Shown piece after piece: positions 44,768-55,947 of a stretch of DNA of 64,000 nucleotides. Each line of letters begins with the position of its first letter. Position 1 is the stretch's first letter. The notes under the pieces are model-generated. The model made no database searches, had not been told where the DNA came from, and worked only from the letters and a program-made list of their open reading frames with translations. The DNA lies in the NCBI RefSeq assembly GCF_010728325.1, contig NZ_AP022570.1:1860001-1924000 (forward strand). Reading direction: 5' to 3'. The stretch is from Mycolicibacterium poriferae (lineage in GTDB: Bacteria; Actinomycetota; Actinomycetes; Mycobacteriales; Mycobacteriaceae). The position numbers were made by a program, and so were the translations under genes.

Positions 44768-46561
44768 TCAGTACTTCCGTTCCATCGGCTCGTAGCGCGT
44801 CTGTACCACGGGCTTGTAGTCCAGGCGGATGTCGGCCAGCAGGCCTTCGGCCACACTGGTCCCCCCAGTCGCTTCGCTCCCGCCCCCTGGAACCTTGTAG
44901 GCCATGGTGTGGCGCATGTAGTTGGTGTCGTCGCGGTTCGGGTAGTCCTCGCGGGCGTGCCCGCCGCGAGATTCCTTGCGGTTCAACGCCCCGGCGACGG
45001 TGACCTCGGCCAGCTCCAGCAGGAAGCCGAGCTCGATCGCCTCGAGCAGATCGCTGTTGTAACGCTTGCCCTTGTCGTGCACCGAGATCCGGGCGTAGCG
45101 CTCTTTGAGCGCGTGGATATCGGTCAACGCCTGCTTGAGGGTCTCCTCGGTGCGGAACACCGCGGCGTTGTTGTCCATCGACTGCTGCAGCGCTCCGCGG
45201 ATGTCGGCGACGCGCTCGTTGCCGTGGTCGGACAGGATGTCGCCCACCCAACCGGCCACCATGCCGGCGGGGTTCTCCGGTAGCTCGACGAAGTCGTGTC
45301 CCAGTGCGTAGTTCGCCGCGGCGATGCCCGCCCGACGGCCGAAGACGTTGATGTCCAGCAGCGAGTTGGTGCCCAACCGGTTGGCGCCGTGCACCGACAC
45401 GCACGCGCACTCGCCGGCGGCGTAGAGGCCCGGCACGACGGTGGTGTTGTCGGAGAGCACCTGGCCGTTGACCGTCGTCGGGATGCCACCCATCACGTAG
45501 TGACAGGTGGGGTAGACCGGCACGAGCTCCTTGACCGGGTCCACCCCGAGGTAGGTGCGGGCGAACTCGGTGATGTCGGGCAGCTTGGACTCGAGCACGT
45601 CCTCGCCGAGGTGGCGCACGTCGATGTAGACGTAGTCCTTGTTGGGTCCGGCGCCGCGGCCCTCGAGGACCTCGAGAACCATCGAGCGGGCGACGATGTC
45701 GCGCGGGGCCAGGTCGACGATCGTCGGCGCATAGCGTTCCATGAACCGCTCGCCGTCGCCGTTGAGCAGACGGCCGCCCTCGCCGCGCACGGCCTCGGAG
45801 ATCAGGATGCCCAGCCCGGCCAGCCCGGTCGGATGGAACTGGTGGAACTCCATGTCCTCCAGCGGAAGTCCCTTGCGGAAGATGATGCCCAGGCCGTCGC
45901 CGGTCAGCGTGTGGGCATTCGAGGTGGTCTTGTACATCCGGCCCGACCCGCCGGTGGCGAACACGATCGCCTTGGCGTGGAAGACGTGGATGTCCCCGGT
46001 CGCCAGCTCATAAGCGATGACGCCGGTGGCCACCGGGCCCGACGGGGTCTGGGTCATGGCGATGTCGAGGGCGTAGTACTCGTTGAAGAACTCGACGTCG
46101 TGCTTGACGCAGTTCTGGTACAGCGTCTGCAGGATCATGTGGCCGGTGCGGTCGGCGGCGTAACACGCGCGCCGGACCGGGGCCTTGCCGTGGTCGCGGG
46201 TGTGCCCGCCGAAGCGGCGCTGGTCGATACGGCCCTCGGGGGTGCGGTTGAACGGCATCCCCATCTTTTCCAGGTCGAGCACCGCGTCGATGGCCTCCTT
46301 GGCCATGATCTCGACCGCGTCCTGGTCGGCGAGATAGTCGCCGCCCTTGACGGTGTCGAAGGTGTGCCACTCCCAGTTGTCTTCCTCGACGTTGGCCAGC
46401 GCGGCGCACATCCCGCCCTGGGCGGCGCCGGTGTGGGACCGGGTCGGGTAGAGCTTGGTCAGCACCGCGGTCCGCGCCCGCGGGCCGGCCTCGACGGCGG
46501 CGCGCATGCCCGCGCCGCCCGCGCCGACGATGACGACGTCGTGGCGATGTTCAACGATCAT
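44768..46561 (-). CDS. sdhA: Succinate dehydrogenase flavoprotein subunit
   Basis: A 597-residue catalytic subunit that oxidises succinate to fumarate. Seen: VVIVGAGGAGMRAAVEA (FAD fold), the His for covalent FAD attachment in TRSHTGAAQGG, the active-site region VRGEGGRLLNGDGERFMERYAP, and the C-terminal HTMAYKVPGGGSEATGGTSVAEGL, which carries a mycobacterial insertion. ATG 46561; 15 bp after sdhD. Works with SdhB at the inner face of the membrane. Confidence 0.96.
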   Translation of the reverse strand: MIVEHRHDVVIVGAGGAGMRAAVEAGPRARTAVLTKLYPTRSHTGAAQGGMCAALANVEEDNWEWHTFDTVKGGDYLADQDAVEIMAKEAIDAVLDLEKMGMPFNRTPEGRIDQRRFGGHTRDHGKAPVRRACYAADRTGHMILQTLYQNCVKHDVEFFNEYYALDIAMTQTPSGPVATGVIAYELATGDIHVFHAKAIVFATGGSGRMYKTTSNAHTLTGDGLGIIFRKGLPLEDMEFHQFHPTGLAGLGILISEAVRGEGGRLLNGDGERFMERYAPTIVDLAPRDIVARSMVLEVLEGRGAGPNKDYVYIDVRHLGEDVLESKLPDITEFARTYLGVDPVKELVPVYPTCHYVMGGIPTTVNGQVLSDNTTVVPGLYAAGECACVSVHGANRLGTNSLLDINVFGRRAGIAAANYALGHDFVELPENPAGMVAGWVGDILSDHGNERVADIRGALQQSMDNNAAVFRTEETLKQALTDIHALKERYARISVHDKGKRYNSDLLEAIELGFLLELAEVTVAGALNRKESRGGHAREDYPNRDDTNYMRHTMAYKVPGGGSEATGGTSVAEGLLADIRLDYKPVVQTRYEPMERKY

Positions 46562-46576
46562 GGTTTCTGCTCCTCG

Positions 46577-47101
46577 TCAGGAGATCGTGGCGTCGAAGGT
46601 CAGCAGCACGTAGGTGCCCAGCACCAGCGTGAAGGCGACCGACAGCGCCAGCAGGGTGTTCAGCCAGAACTTGGTGGAGTCCTTGCGGCTGTAGTCGGCG
46701 ATGATGGTGCGCATGCCGTTGCCGCCGTGCAGCTGGGCGAGCCACAGCATCAGCAGGTCCCAGGTCTGCCAGAACGGCGAGGCCCAGCGCTGCGCGACGT
46801 AGTTGAAGTCGATGCGGTAGACGCCGCCGTCCCAGATGAGCCCGATGAACAGATGGCCCAGCACCAGGAAGATCAGCACCACGCCGGAGAACCGCATGAA
46901 CAGCCAGGTGTACTTCTCGAAGTTCGGCATGCCGCCGCCGCGCCGCTTCGAGCGCGGGTTGTCCAGGCCGGCGGGCCGGTCGTAGCTGCTCTGCATCACC
47001 GGGGCGGGACCGCCGCGGTCGCTGATGTGGTCGTAGGGGTTCTCGCCCCGCACTCCGGCCACTTCCCGGGTCGCTGCGCTCCTGCCCTCCGAGGCGCTCA
47101 C
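46577..47101 (-). CDS. sdhD: Succinate dehydrogenase membrane anchor subunit D
   Basis: A small heme/quinone-binding anchor with three helices (about residues 60-85, 106-126 and 149-170 of the long form). Recognised by RRGGGMPNFEKYTWLFMRFSG, LGHLFIGLIWDGGVYRIDFNYVAQRW and the haem-ligand-region AQLHGGNGMRTIIADYSRKD, very like M. tuberculosis SdhD. GTG 47101 overlaps the sdhC stop (GTGA) and gives 174 residues; ATG 46996 gives 139, closer to the usual length, so the start is uncertain. Confidence 0.93.
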   Translation of the reverse strand: MSASEGRSAATREVAGVRGENPYDHISDRGGPAPVMQSSYDRPAGLDNPRSKRRGGGMPNFEKYTWLFMRFSGVVLIFLVLGHLFIGLIWDGGVYRIDFNYVAQRWASPFWQTWDLLMLWLAQLHGGNGMRTIIADYSRKDSTKFWLNTLLALSVAFTLVLGTYVLLTFDATIS

Positions 47102-47526
47102 AGGAACCGCTCCGCCATGTGCATGCCGATCACGCCCACCGCGGGGATCATCACGGCCAGCCACACGCCGGCGATCACCCACAGCATGAGCTTCTGGTAC
47201 TTCGGCCCCTGTTGCCAGAAGTCGATCAGGATGATGCGGACCCCGTTGAGCGCGTGGTAGAGCACCGCGGCGACCAGGCCGATCTCCATCAGCCCGACGA
47301 TCGGGGTCTTGTAGGTGTCGATGACCTCGTTGTAGGCCTCGGGGCTGACCCGCACCAGCGCGGTGTCGAGCACGTGGACGAACAGGAAGAAGAAGATCGT
47401 CGCGCCGGTGATGCGGTGCAGCACCCACGACCACATGCCCGGATCGCCGCGGTAGAAGGTGCGTCGACGCAGCCGCGGGGCGGGTGCCGCCTCGCTTCCG
47501 GTCAGACTCGGTGTCTGCGTGCTCAT
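47098..47526 (-). CDS. sdhC: Succinate dehydrogenase cytochrome b556 subunit C
   Basis: A 142-residue membrane subunit with three helices. The first carries the family signature WSWVLHRITGATIFFFLFVHVLDTALV (Ser/Arg quinone-site residues in the SWVLHRITG stretch); the second, LVAAVLYHALNGVRIILID, holds the haem-ligand His in LYHALNG. First gene of sdhCDAB, ATG 47526, overlapping sdhD by four bases. Divergent from the cdd operon. Confidence 0.94.
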   Translation of the reverse strand: MSTQTPSLTGSEAAPAPRLRRRTFYRGDPGMWSWVLHRITGATIFFFLFVHVLDTALVRVSPEAYNEVIDTYKTPIVGLMEIGLVAAVLYHALNGVRIILIDFWQQGPKYQKLMLWVIAGVWLAVMIPAVGVIGMHMAERFL

Positions 47527-47768
47527 CTGGCCTCCAACGCCATCGGTGGACGCTCGGGGCGGGGTCCTCGAGGCCCCTCCGTGACAGGCGTGGCCTGGAC
47601 CGCTGCCCCAAACCTCGGGGCGACTCTAAACCCATCATCCACCTCGATCGAACTAGCGTGGAGCCGATCAGGGCGTCAAAGGTGTGAAATTGGGTCTGCC
47701 TATTCGGCCGGCCGAGCCGACGGACGGGGATTCGGAATGCATTCAGATGAGTGGTCGGTGAGCCGGAA
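47527..47768. promoter_or_regulatory. Divergent promoter region of sdhCDAB and cdd-deoA-add
   Basis: The 242-bp gap holds a -10-like TAGAGT on the reverse strand (47628-47623) for sdhC, leaving a leader of about 95 nt with a CCCC/GGGG hairpin (47606-47620), and a forward TAGCGT (47654-47659) for cdd with a ~100-nt leader. No other gene or clear operator was seen. Confidence 0.35.
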
Positions 47769-48169
47769 ATGACGATCGGGATCGATTGGGAGACATTGCG
47801 GGACAAAGCGATTGCGGTATCGAAGAACGCCTATGCGCCGTACTCGAGGTTCCCGGTGGGGGCGGCGGCGCTGACCGACGATGACCGAATGGTGACCGGC
47901 TGCAATGTGGAGAATGTCTCATATGGCCTAGGTCTCTGTGCGGAGTGCGCTGTGGTCTGCGCACTACATTCCGGCGGCGGCGGACGGCTGGTCGCGCTCG
48001 CCGTCGTCGACGCCACCGGCGCCCCGTTGATGCCGTGCGGCCGGTGCCGTCAGCTCCTGCTGGAACACGGCGGTCCGGAGCTGCTCGTCGACCATCCCGC
48101 CGGCCCGCGCCGACTGGCCGACCTGCTGCCCGACGCGTTCGGGCCCGACGACCTGGCGCGGGTGCGGTC

Positions 48170-48173
<4 letters not shown>
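47769..48173 (+). CDS. cdd: Cytidine deaminase
   Basis: A 134-residue zinc enzyme that deaminates cytidine and deoxycytidine to uridine forms. Zinc/active-site motifs are complete: CAECAVVCAL (catalytic CxE) and PCGRCRQLL. The N-terminal NAYAPYSRFPVGAA is the standard substrate loop. ATG 47769 is chosen by similarity; ATG 47751 is in frame upstream. The stop overlaps deoA by four bases (ATGA). First gene of the cdd-deoA-add salvage operon. Confidence 0.95.
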
Positions 48174-49483
<1,310 letters not shown>

Positions 49484-49492
49484 GAGGTTGCA

Positions 49493-50581
49493 GTGACCAC
49501 ACCGTTGACGCTGGAGACCATTCGGCAGGCACCCAAGGCGCTGTTGCACGACCACCTCGACGGCGGTCTGCGCCCGGCCACCGTGCTCGAGCTCGCCGAC
49601 CAGTACGGCTACGACCAGCTGCCCGAATCCGATGTCGACAAGCTGGCCACGTTCTTCCGCACCGCGGCACACAGCGGGTCGCTGGTGCGTTACCTGGAGC
49701 CTTTTGCGCACACCGTCGGCGTCATGCAGACCCCCGAAGCGCTGCACCGGGTCGCCCGCGAGTGCGTCGAGGACCTCGCCCGTGACAACGTCGTCTACGC
49801 CGAGATCCGGTTCGCCCCCGAACTGCACATCGACGGCGGGCTCTCGCTGGATGCGGTCGTCGACGCGGTGCTGGCCGGGTTCGCCGACGGGGAGAAGGCT
49901 GCCGCGGCCGAGGGCCACGCGATCGTGGTGCGCTGTCTGGTCACCGCGATGCGTCATGCCGCGCGGTCGCGGGAGATCGCTGCGCTGGCGGTGCGGTTCC
50001 GGGACCAGGGAGTCGTCGGCTTCGACATCGCCGGCGCCGAGGCCGGCCATCCGCCGACCCGCCACCTCGACGCGTTCGAGTACATGCGCAGCAACAACGC
50101 CCGGTTCACCATCCACGCCGGGGAGGCGTTCGGGCTGCCGTCGATCCACGAGGCGATCGCGTTCTGCGGGGCCGACCGGCTCGGCCACGGCGTGCGCATC
50201 GTCGACGACATCGAGGTCGATGCGGACGGCACCGCGCGGTTGGGTCGGTTGGCGGCGCTGCTGCGGGACAAGCGGATCCCGTTCGAGATGTGCCCGAGTT
50301 CCAACGTGCAGACCGGCGCGGTGGCCAGCATCGCCGAGCATCCGTTCGACCGGCTGGCCCGGCTGCGCTTCCGGGTCACCGTCAACACCGACAACCGGTT
50401 GATGAGCGACACCACGATGAGCCTGGAGATGCTGCGGCTGGTGGAGGCGTTCGGCTACGGCTGGAGCGATCTGGAGCGGTTCACCATCAACGCGATGAAG
50501 TCGGCGTTCATCAGCTTCCCCGAGCGGTTGGCGATCATCGACGAAGTCATCAAACCCCGCTACGCCGTGCTCATCGGCTGA
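49493..50581 (+). CDS. add: Adenosine deaminase
   Basis: A 362-residue zinc TIM-barrel enzyme that converts adenosine and deoxyadenosine to inosine forms. Motifs: [12 protein letters not shown] (zinc His pair; LHxHLDG in most relatives), [17 protein letters not shown] and [11 protein letters not shown] (the conserved TxNTDxP region, here with Arg after Asn). Start GTG 49493 with AGGAGG six to seven bases upstream, one of the best ribosome sites in the window. Third gene of cdd-deoA-add. Confidence 0.95.
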   Translation: MTTPLTLETIRQAPKALLHDHLDGGLRPATVLELADQYGYDQLPESDVDKLATFFRTAAHSGSLVRYLEPFAHTVGVMQTPEALHRVARECVEDLARDNVVYAEIRFAPELHIDGGLSLDAVVDAVLAGFADGEKAAAAEGHAIVVRCLVTAMRHAARSREIAALAVRFRDQGVVGFDIAGAEAGHPPTRHLDAFEYMRSNNARFTIHAGEAFGLPSIHEAIAFCGADRLGHGVRIVDDIEVDADGTARLGRLAALLRDKRIPFEMCPSSNVQTGAVASIAEHPFDRLARLRFRVTVNTDNRLMSDTTMSLEMLRLVEAFGYGWSDLERFTINAMKSAFISFPERLAIIDEVIKPRYAVLIG

Positions 50582-50592
50582 GCGGCCCGGGG

Positions 50593-51858
50593 CTACTCCT
50601 GGCGCAGGCGGGACTCGACGAAGAACTCCAGCGACTCCCACTGCTCCACGGCGTCAGCGAACGAACCGCCGGACGGCCGCCCGGTCTCCCGCGGCTCGAG
50701 CACGTGGCCGATGACCCGGCCCAGCGCGGTGTCGGGCGCGAGCTTGGTCTCGACGCTGGCCTCCTCGGCGTAGTCGCCGACATCGCGGATCAGCTCGACC
50801 GCGAGCTCGAGCTGGTCGCGGTCCAGCGCATCGGGCCCTTCGGCCAGGTCGTCGGCGATTCCGGTGAGCACGTAGACGTTGTCGTCGGTGACGTCGATGC
50901 GCAGCGAGCCGTCGGTGGCCGCGGTGCGGATGTCGTCGTAGGTGGCCAGGTCGGACAGGTCGTGGTCGTGCTCGTCGGCCAGATAGCGCGCCAGCGCGCG
51001 CTCGGAGCCGAACACGCTGATGCGGCCGTTGCGGCCCAGGAAGATCGGTCGGTCATCGAGGTAGCAGCGCAGCGTGAACAGCGTGCCGCCACTTGTCATG
51101 ATGCGCACCGGGTCGATGCCGACCCGCTGCCAGAAGTCCTCGTCGCTGCCGAGCACCCGCGTCTGGGCCGCTGCTTCCAACTCGGCGGACTCCTCGTCGG
51201 TGTCGACGACGTCGTCGATCACGACGTCGTCCTCGGTCACGTCGTCCTCCAGCTCGGGGGCCGGTTCGTCGAGCTCGGCCTGCGCCTTCTGCGCGGCGGC
51301 GCGGTCGACGTCGGGGGTGGTGATGATCGCGTCGATCGCCTCGAGGACGTTGTCCCAGCCGCGGGCGATGATCTTCTCGATCTCGGCCCACCGCTTGCGG
51401 CCCGCGCGTCCGGCGAAGGCTTCCACTCCGCCGCCGACGGTGCCGAGCACCGGGTTGCCGTTGAAGAACTTGGTCACGGCGGGCAGCTCACACACCGATC
51501 CGATCGACGAGACCACGGCCAGCGCACCGTGCACCGCGCTGACGCTGTCGTCGGTGGGCTTCTCGGCCAGGACTTCCTCGAAACCGACCACGTCGTGCGT
51601 GTGCGCCTCGGACGGGACCAGCCTGTGCGCGTTGGCCTCGGTCAGCTTCTCCCACGCGGGGTGGTCGGCGAGGTCGTTGTCGGTGTTGGTGCGCACAAAC
51701 GCCACCAGGTCGGCGACGGACTCGAACACGTAGAAGTCTTCGTCCTTGCCGAGGAAGGCCTCCCACTCGTCGCCGTCGGCGCGCCACCGCGGCGCCCACA
51801 ACGTGTACACGTCGCCCTTCGTCAGCTTGAGCTGGATGGGCACGATGTCAGCAGCCAT
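50593..51858 (-). CDS. Conserved mycobacterial protein of unknown function (Rv3311-like)
   Basis: A 421-residue acidic cytosolic protein with no signal peptide or membrane helix. It looks like two related halves joined by an acidic linker (about residues 195-235, rich in Asp/Glu/Val). The halves share a pattern: LWAPRWRADGDEWEAFLGKDEDFYVFESVADLVAFVR near the start and LDDRPIFLGRNGRISVFGSERALARYLADE later, so an internal duplication is likely. Position next to add matches Rv3311. I know of no assigned function. Convergent with add (11 bp). Confidence 0.8.
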   Translation of the reverse strand: MAADIVPIQLKLTKGDVYTLWAPRWRADGDEWEAFLGKDEDFYVFESVADLVAFVRTNTDNDLADHPAWEKLTEANAHRLVPSEAHTHDVVGFEEVLAEKPTDDSVSAVHGALAVVSSIGSVCELPAVTKFFNGNPVLGTVGGGVEAFAGRAGRKRWAEIEKIIARGWDNVLEAIDAIITTPDVDRAAAQKAQAELDEPAPELEDDVTEDDVVIDDVVDTDEESAELEAAAQTRVLGSDEDFWQRVGIDPVRIMTSGGTLFTLRCYLDDRPIFLGRNGRISVFGSERALARYLADEHDHDLSDLATYDDIRTAATDGSLRIDVTDDNVYVLTGIADDLAEGPDALDRDQLELAVELIRDVGDYAEEASVETKLAPDTALGRVIGHVLEPRETGRPSGGSFADAVEQWESLEFFVESRLRQE

Positions 51859-51924
51859 GCGGCACAGCCTAGCTACCGGGCATAGCTGCCCGGCCGCGCC
51901 CCGCGGGCCTCCGACCCGCGGTGA

Positions 51925-52143
51925 TCACCGGGCGACCTCGCGTGCGCATGCGCTGACGTCGTCATCGAGGATCCGCCGGTCCGGCACGACGTCTTCCTCC
52001 ATCGTCTTGATCCGGAAGCAGTCGATGATCCGGCTTCGCTCCAGGTCGCGGAGTTCCAGATAGGTCCACCCGCCGAGGACACCCATCGAGATGACCAGGA
52101 ACACGCCGGCCGCGCCGATCCACACCTTTGTTCTCCACCCCAC
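51925..52143 (-). CDS. Small single-pass membrane protein
   Basis: A 72-residue protein starting at GTG 52143, with one hydrophobic helix at about residues 7-27 (VWIGAAGVFLVISMGVLGGW) and a charged outside tail ELRDLERSRIIDCFRIKTMEEDVVPDRRI with two Cys (CFRIK and SACARE). The N-terminus is short and basic, so the tail may lie outside. No family recognised. It lies between the NlpC/P60 gene and the Rv3311-like gene on the same strand, 75 bp after the former. No clear ribosome site. Confidence 0.6.
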   Translation of the reverse strand: MGWRTKVWIGAAGVFLVISMGVLGGWTYLELRDLERSRIIDCFRIKTMEEDVVPDRRILDDDVSACAREVAR

Positions 52144-52218
52144 GCAGGGAAATTAGCCGCGCGGCAACGGCAATGGCTGAGGTCAGCCTGAGGGTTGCTG
52201 CGGGATCTGCTGAGCGTT

Positions 52219-53319
52219 TCAAGCCGTCGGCCGCCAGAACCCCTGAAACCCCTGACCGGCGTTGCTGGTCCGGATCGGGGAGAGCTTCACCGGGTCGCCC
52301 GCCTCGATCATCGTGCCGTTACCGACCACCATCGCGACGTGCCCGTCCCACACGGCGAGGTCACCGGGCCGCAGGTCACCGGGGGCAACCGCGGCGCCGA
52401 TGTCCTGTTCCTGCGCCAGCCGCGGAATGTTCAACCCGGCCTCGCGGTACGCCCACTGGGTCAGTCCGCTGCAATCCAGGCCGACACCCGGGGTGGTCCC
52501 GCCCCACTGGTAGGGCACGCCGAGCTGGGTGAGCGCGTGCCGGACGGCGGCGGCGGCCGCGGCGTTGGGCGCCATCACCACGCTGCCGTCGGGCAGCCGG
52601 ATCTCGACGCCCTCGCCGAAGTTCGCCGCGTCCGGGGTGTCGGCCCCGTGGGTGAATGCCGCCCACTCACCGGCGCCACCGCCAGAGGCGCCGACACCAG
52701 GGCCGCCATAAGGCCCGCCCGCGGGGGCGCCACCGCCCCAGCCTCCCGGCGTCTGCGCACCCCAGCCGCCGGCGCCCGACGCGGCAGGCGAGCCCGAGGC
52801 GGCGGGCACGGTCGGAGCGTGGGCGTCCAGTGCCGCAGCGTGCCGGTCGAGCTCGCCGAGGAGGTCTTCGACCACGGTGATGGCCTGCTGCAGCGCGTCG
52901 CGCGCCTCGGCGAGCAGCTCTTGCGCGACGCCCGGGGAGTCCAGCCGCGGTTCCAGCGCGCTCGCGACGGCCTCGAAGTCGTCGAGGATCTGCTGCAGCC
53001 GCCGCCGCGCGTGCGCCACGGCGTCGGCGGCCTGCCCGGCGACGACGCCCATGCTGCCGGTCCGTCCGGCGGCGTCGTCGATGGCGGCGGTCGTCGCCGC
53101 GGCGTATTCGGCGGCCGCGTCGGCACCGGCCCCGCGCCATCCCTCGCCGGTGGCCCGCCAGGCCCGGGCGGCCGCTGCGGCCGTGTCGGCCAGTGCGTCC
53201 CGCGCGTCCCGCAGCGCCGCGGACGGGTCACCGGCCGGCCCGGCCGACCAGCCCGGACCGACCAGCGCCTGCAGGCGTCGGATGGGCTCGGCCAGCACCG
53301 CGGTCACAGCGCCGGGCAT
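52219..53319 (-). CDS. NlpC/P60 peptidoglycan endopeptidase with N-terminal helical domain
   Basis: A 366-residue protein. Residues 1-165 are Ala-rich helices resembling WXG100/ESX-associated bundles; about 165-215 is a Gly/Ala/Pro linker; the C-terminal 120 residues are an NlpC/P60 domain with the catalytic Cys in [18 protein letters not shown], His in [12 protein letters not shown] and the third residue in [10 protein letters not shown]. It would cleave peptidoglycan stem peptides. No Sec signal peptide is visible, so export is probably by type VII secretion together with the small protein whose gene overlaps its start (TGATG). Start ATG 53319. Confidence 0.87.
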   Translation of the reverse strand: MPGAVTAVLAEPIRRLQALVGPGWSAGPAGDPSAALRDARDALADTAAAAARAWRATGEGWRGAGADAAAEYAAATTAAIDDAAGRTGSMGVVAGQAADAVAHARRRLQQILDDFEAVASALEPRLDSPGVAQELLAEARDALQQAITVVEDLLGELDRHAAALDAHAPTVPAASGSPAASGAGGWGAQTPGGWGGGAPAGGPYGGPGVGASGGGAGEWAAFTHGADTPDAANFGEGVEIRLPDGSVVMAPNAAAAAAVRHALTQLGVPYQWGGTTPGVGLDCSGLTQWAYREAGLNIPRLAQEQDIGAAVAPGDLRPGDLAVWDGHVAMVVGNGTMIEAGDPVKLSPIRTSNAGQGFQGFWRPTA

Positions 53320-53624
53320 CACCACCCGCCGAGAAGTTGTGCACCGGCGTCTCCGTCGGCGCGGTGGTAGTCCGTCGCCGCCTGGTGAGCGGCCCGGTGC
53401 GTGCCGGACAGCGACGCGCACACACCGGCCAACGTCTCGGTCTCCCGCACGACGGCGCGGTTCAGCCGTGCCAGGAATGTCGCACCCACCGGGCCGAACA
53501 GCGACGCATCGGTACCCACGGTGGCCAGGCGGGCGGCGACGGCCTGCAGGTCGTCGGCGTGCCCGGCGGAGGCCGAACCGTAGGCGCGGATGAGGTCGGT
53601 GTCTGCGGTCAGACGCACGTGCAT
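53319..53624 (-). CDS. Small type VII secretion-target-like protein
   Basis: A 101-residue helical protein resembling the EspC/DUF2580 'type VII secretion target' group. It begins [16 protein letters not shown], has a helix-turn-helix layout with a Gly-Pro break ([17 protein letters not shown]), and near the C-terminus carries YHRAD, a match to the YxxxD/E secretion signal of ESX substrates. Its stop overlaps the NlpC/P60 start (TGATG), which suggests the two are made as a pair and possibly secreted as a complex. Divergent from upp by 51 bp. Confidence 0.75.
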   Translation of the reverse strand: MHVRLTADTDLIRAYGSASAGHADDLQAVAARLATVGTDASLFGPVGATFLARLNRAVVRETETLAGVCASLSGTHRAAHQAATDYHRADGDAGAQLLGGW

Positions 53625-53675
53625 ATGGATACGACGCCGCGAAACCGCGGTCGGTTCCCGTTAAGGTGCGAATTC

Positions 53676-54299
53676 ATGGATGTGCGCGTTGTCGACCACC
53701 CGCTGGCCGCGGCGCGGCTGACCACCCTGCGCGACGAGCGCACCGACAACGCTGCGTTCCGCGCGGCTCTTCGCGACCTGACGCTGATGCTGGTCTACGA
53801 GGCCACCCGTGAGCTCGTCACCGACACTGTGGCGGTGCGCACCCCGCTGGTCGAGACCGCGGGCGCCCGGTTGGCCAACCCTCCGTTACTCGTGCCGGTG
53901 CTGCGCGCCGGGCTGGGCATGGTCGACCAGGCGCACGCGCTCATCCCGGAGGCGCGGGTCGGCTTCGTCGGGATCGCGCGAAACGAGGACACCCACCAGC
54001 CGATGCCCTACCTCGAGTCGTTGCCCGACGACTTGAGCACCCAGCCGGTGATCGTGCTCGATCCGATGCTGGCCACCGGCGGGTCGATGGTGCACACGCT
54101 GGAACTGCTCTACGCCCGTGACGCCGTCGACATCACGGCAATCTGTGTGGTCGTGGCACCGGAAGGTATTGCCGCGCTGGAGAAAGCAGCCCCGGAGATC
54201 CGGCTGTTCACCGCGACCATCGATTCGGGCCTCAACGACATCGCCTACATCGTGCCGGGTCTGGGAGACGCCGGTGATCGTCAGTTCGGGCCGCGCTGA
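53676..54299 (+). CDS. upp: Uracil phosphoribosyltransferase
   Basis: A 207-residue PRTase that makes UMP from uracil and PRPP. Seen: [21 protein letters not shown] at the N-terminus, [14 protein letters not shown], the PRPP loop [14 protein letters not shown] and the uracil-binding C-terminal [21 protein letters not shown]. Start ATG 53676. Its last 19 bases overlap the end of convergent pmmB. Part of the pyrimidine/purine salvage neighbourhood. Confidence 0.95.
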   Translation: MDVRVVDHPLAAARLTTLRDERTDNAAFRAALRDLTLMLVYEATRELVTDTVAVRTPLVETAGARLANPPLLVPVLRAGLGMVDQAHALIPEARVGFVGIARNEDTHQPMPYLESLPDDLSTQPVIVLDPMLATGGSMVHTLELLYARDAVDITAICVVVAPEGIAALEKAAPEIRLFTATIDSGLNDIAYIVPGLGDAGDRQFGPR

Positions 54300-55897
54300 C
54301 CCCAATCGCGCACGGCCTCGGCGGCGGCGTTCTGCAGTTCGGCGGCCCTTGCGCGGGCAGTGTTCAGCTCGCCGTCGCAACGGATTTCGAGGTAGCACTT
54401 GAGTTTCGGTTCGGTGCCCGACGGACGCACCACCACCCGCAGCGTCGTGCTGTCGTCACCTCCGGTGAACACCAGGGCGTCGGTGCGGGGGTGCAGGTCG
54501 GTGACGGTGAGGTCGAACCCGCCCAGTGACGCCGGCGGGTGATGGCGCAGTCGGGTCATGATCGCGGCCGCCTGCTGCGGGGAGTCGACGCGGCGGGTGA
54601 CGGCGGCGGTGGTGTGCACGCCGTGCCGTCGGGCCAGGGCATCGAGCGCGTCGAGCACCGAAAGCCCTTGCGTCCGCAGTGCGGCCACCATGTCACAGGC
54701 CAGCACAGCGGCGCTGATGCCGTCCTTGTCCCGCACCGCTTCCGGGTCGACACAGTGCCCGATCGCCTCTTCGTAGGCGTAACGCAGCGTGCCGGGGACA
54801 TCGTTGTCGGCGCGGGCCAGCCATTTGAACCCGGTCAGTGTCTCGACGTGGCGCGCGCTGTACGAGGCGGCGATCGTAGCGAGCATGCGGGAGGACACCA
54901 CCGTGCTCGCCACCACCGCTGACGCGGGGGCGCTACACGTAGACAGCACGTAATCACCGAGAAGCCAACCGGTTTCGTCTCCCGACAGCAGCCGCCAACC
55001 GTCCGGGGACGGTATCCCGATTACGCAGCGGTCGGCGTCGGGGTCCAGCGCGATCGCCACCTCCGCGTCGACGTCGGCGGCCAGCACCAGCAGCGCGTCG
55101 ACGGCTCCGGGCTCCTCGGGATTCGGAAACGCCACGGTGGGGAAGTCCGGGTCGGGCGCGAACTGGCGGGCCACCACGTGGACGTCGGCGATCCCGGCCA
55201 GTGCCAGCGCATCCAGGGCGAAATCGCCGCCGACGCCGTGCATCGGGGTCAGCGCCACCCGCATCGAACCCGCGCCGCGGCGCAGCGTGGCGGCCCGTTC
55301 GACGTACGCGCGCAGCAGATCGGCACCGGACTCCTCGACGGGGGTCCGCGGTATCTGGTCGGCGGGCGGCGCCGCCGCGATCGCCTGCTCGATGTCCCGG
55401 TCCGTGGGAGAGACGATCTGCAGTCCGCCCTCGAGGTAGACCTTGTACCCGTTGTCGGTGGGCGGGTTGTGCGAGGCGGTGAGCTGTACCCCGGCCACCG
55501 CGCCGGTGCGGCGCACCGCGAACGCCACCACCGGGGTGGGCACCGGGCCGGGCATCAGCGTCACGGAGAAACCCTGAGCGGCAAACACTTCAGCGGCAGC
55601 GCGACCGAACTCGGCGGAGCGGTGGCGGGCGTCGTAGCCGACGACGACGCGCCCGCCGCCCAGGCCCCGCTCGGCCAGCACCGCGGTCACGCCCCAGGTG
55701 GTGCGCAGCACGACGGCCAGATTCATCCCGTTCGGTCCGGCGCGCAGCGGCCCGCGTAACCCCGCGGTACCGAAGGTCAGGCTGTGCGCAAAACGCTCGC
55801 GCAGTTCGTCGGCGCTGCAGGCGGCGAGTTCGGCCGCCGAACCGGGGTCGGGATCGTGGGCGAGCCACTCCTGCACGGTCGGTGGCCAGGGCGTCAT
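54281..55897 (-). CDS. pmmB: Phosphomannomutase/phosphoglucomutase PmmB
   Basis: A 538-residue alpha-D-phosphohexomutase. The phosphoserine loop is [13 protein letters not shown], the metal site [13 protein letters not shown], the sugar-binding loop near [13 protein letters not shown] and the phosphate-binding [13 protein letters not shown]. It interconverts hexose- or pentose-1- and -6/5-phosphates; in mycobacteria PmmB (Rv3308) lies beside deoD and upp, and could handle (deoxy)ribose-1-phosphate from nucleoside breakdown, as inferred from context. Convergent 19-bp overlap with upp. Confidence 0.92.
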   Translation of the reverse strand: MTPWPPTVQEWLAHDPDPGSAAELAACSADELRERFAHSLTFGTAGLRGPLRAGPNGMNLAVVLRTTWGVTAVLAERGLGGGRVVVGYDARHRSAEFGRAAAEVFAAQGFSVTLMPGPVPTPVVAFAVRRTGAVAGVQLTASHNPPTDNGYKVYLEGGLQIVSPTDRDIEQAIAAAPPADQIPRTPVEESGADLLRAYVERAATLRRGAGSMRVALTPMHGVGGDFALDALALAGIADVHVVARQFAPDPDFPTVAFPNPEEPGAVDALLVLAADVDAEVAIALDPDADRCVIGIPSPDGWRLLSGDETGWLLGDYVLSTCSAPASAVVASTVVSSRMLATIAASYSARHVETLTGFKWLARADNDVPGTLRYAYEEAIGHCVDPEAVRDKDGISAAVLACDMVAALRTQGLSVLDALDALARRHGVHTTAAVTRRVDSPQQAAAIMTRLRHHPPASLGGFDLTVTDLHPRTDALVFTGGDDSTTLRVVVRPSGTEPKLKCYLEIRCDGELNTARARAAELQNAAAEAVRDWGQRGPN

Positions 55898-55928
55898 GGA
55901 GCCACCTCACCACGAATCGGGCGCGCCG

Positions 55929-55947
55929 GGCGACATCGTGTGTCGCC
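55929..55947 (-). terminator. Small hairpin at the 3' end of the MarR gene
   Basis: GGCGACA (55929-55935) pairs with TGTCGCC (55941-55947) around a 5-nt loop, directly after the MarR stop codon. It is flanked by CGAATCGGGCGCG, the same 13-mer seen in the hairpin at 40409-40461. Confidence 0.45.

Noticed and set aside
45296..47260. 654-codon forward frame opposite sdhA/sdhD
   Set aside because: Antisense to strongly conserved succinate dehydrogenase genes; composition typical of GC-skewed shadow frames.
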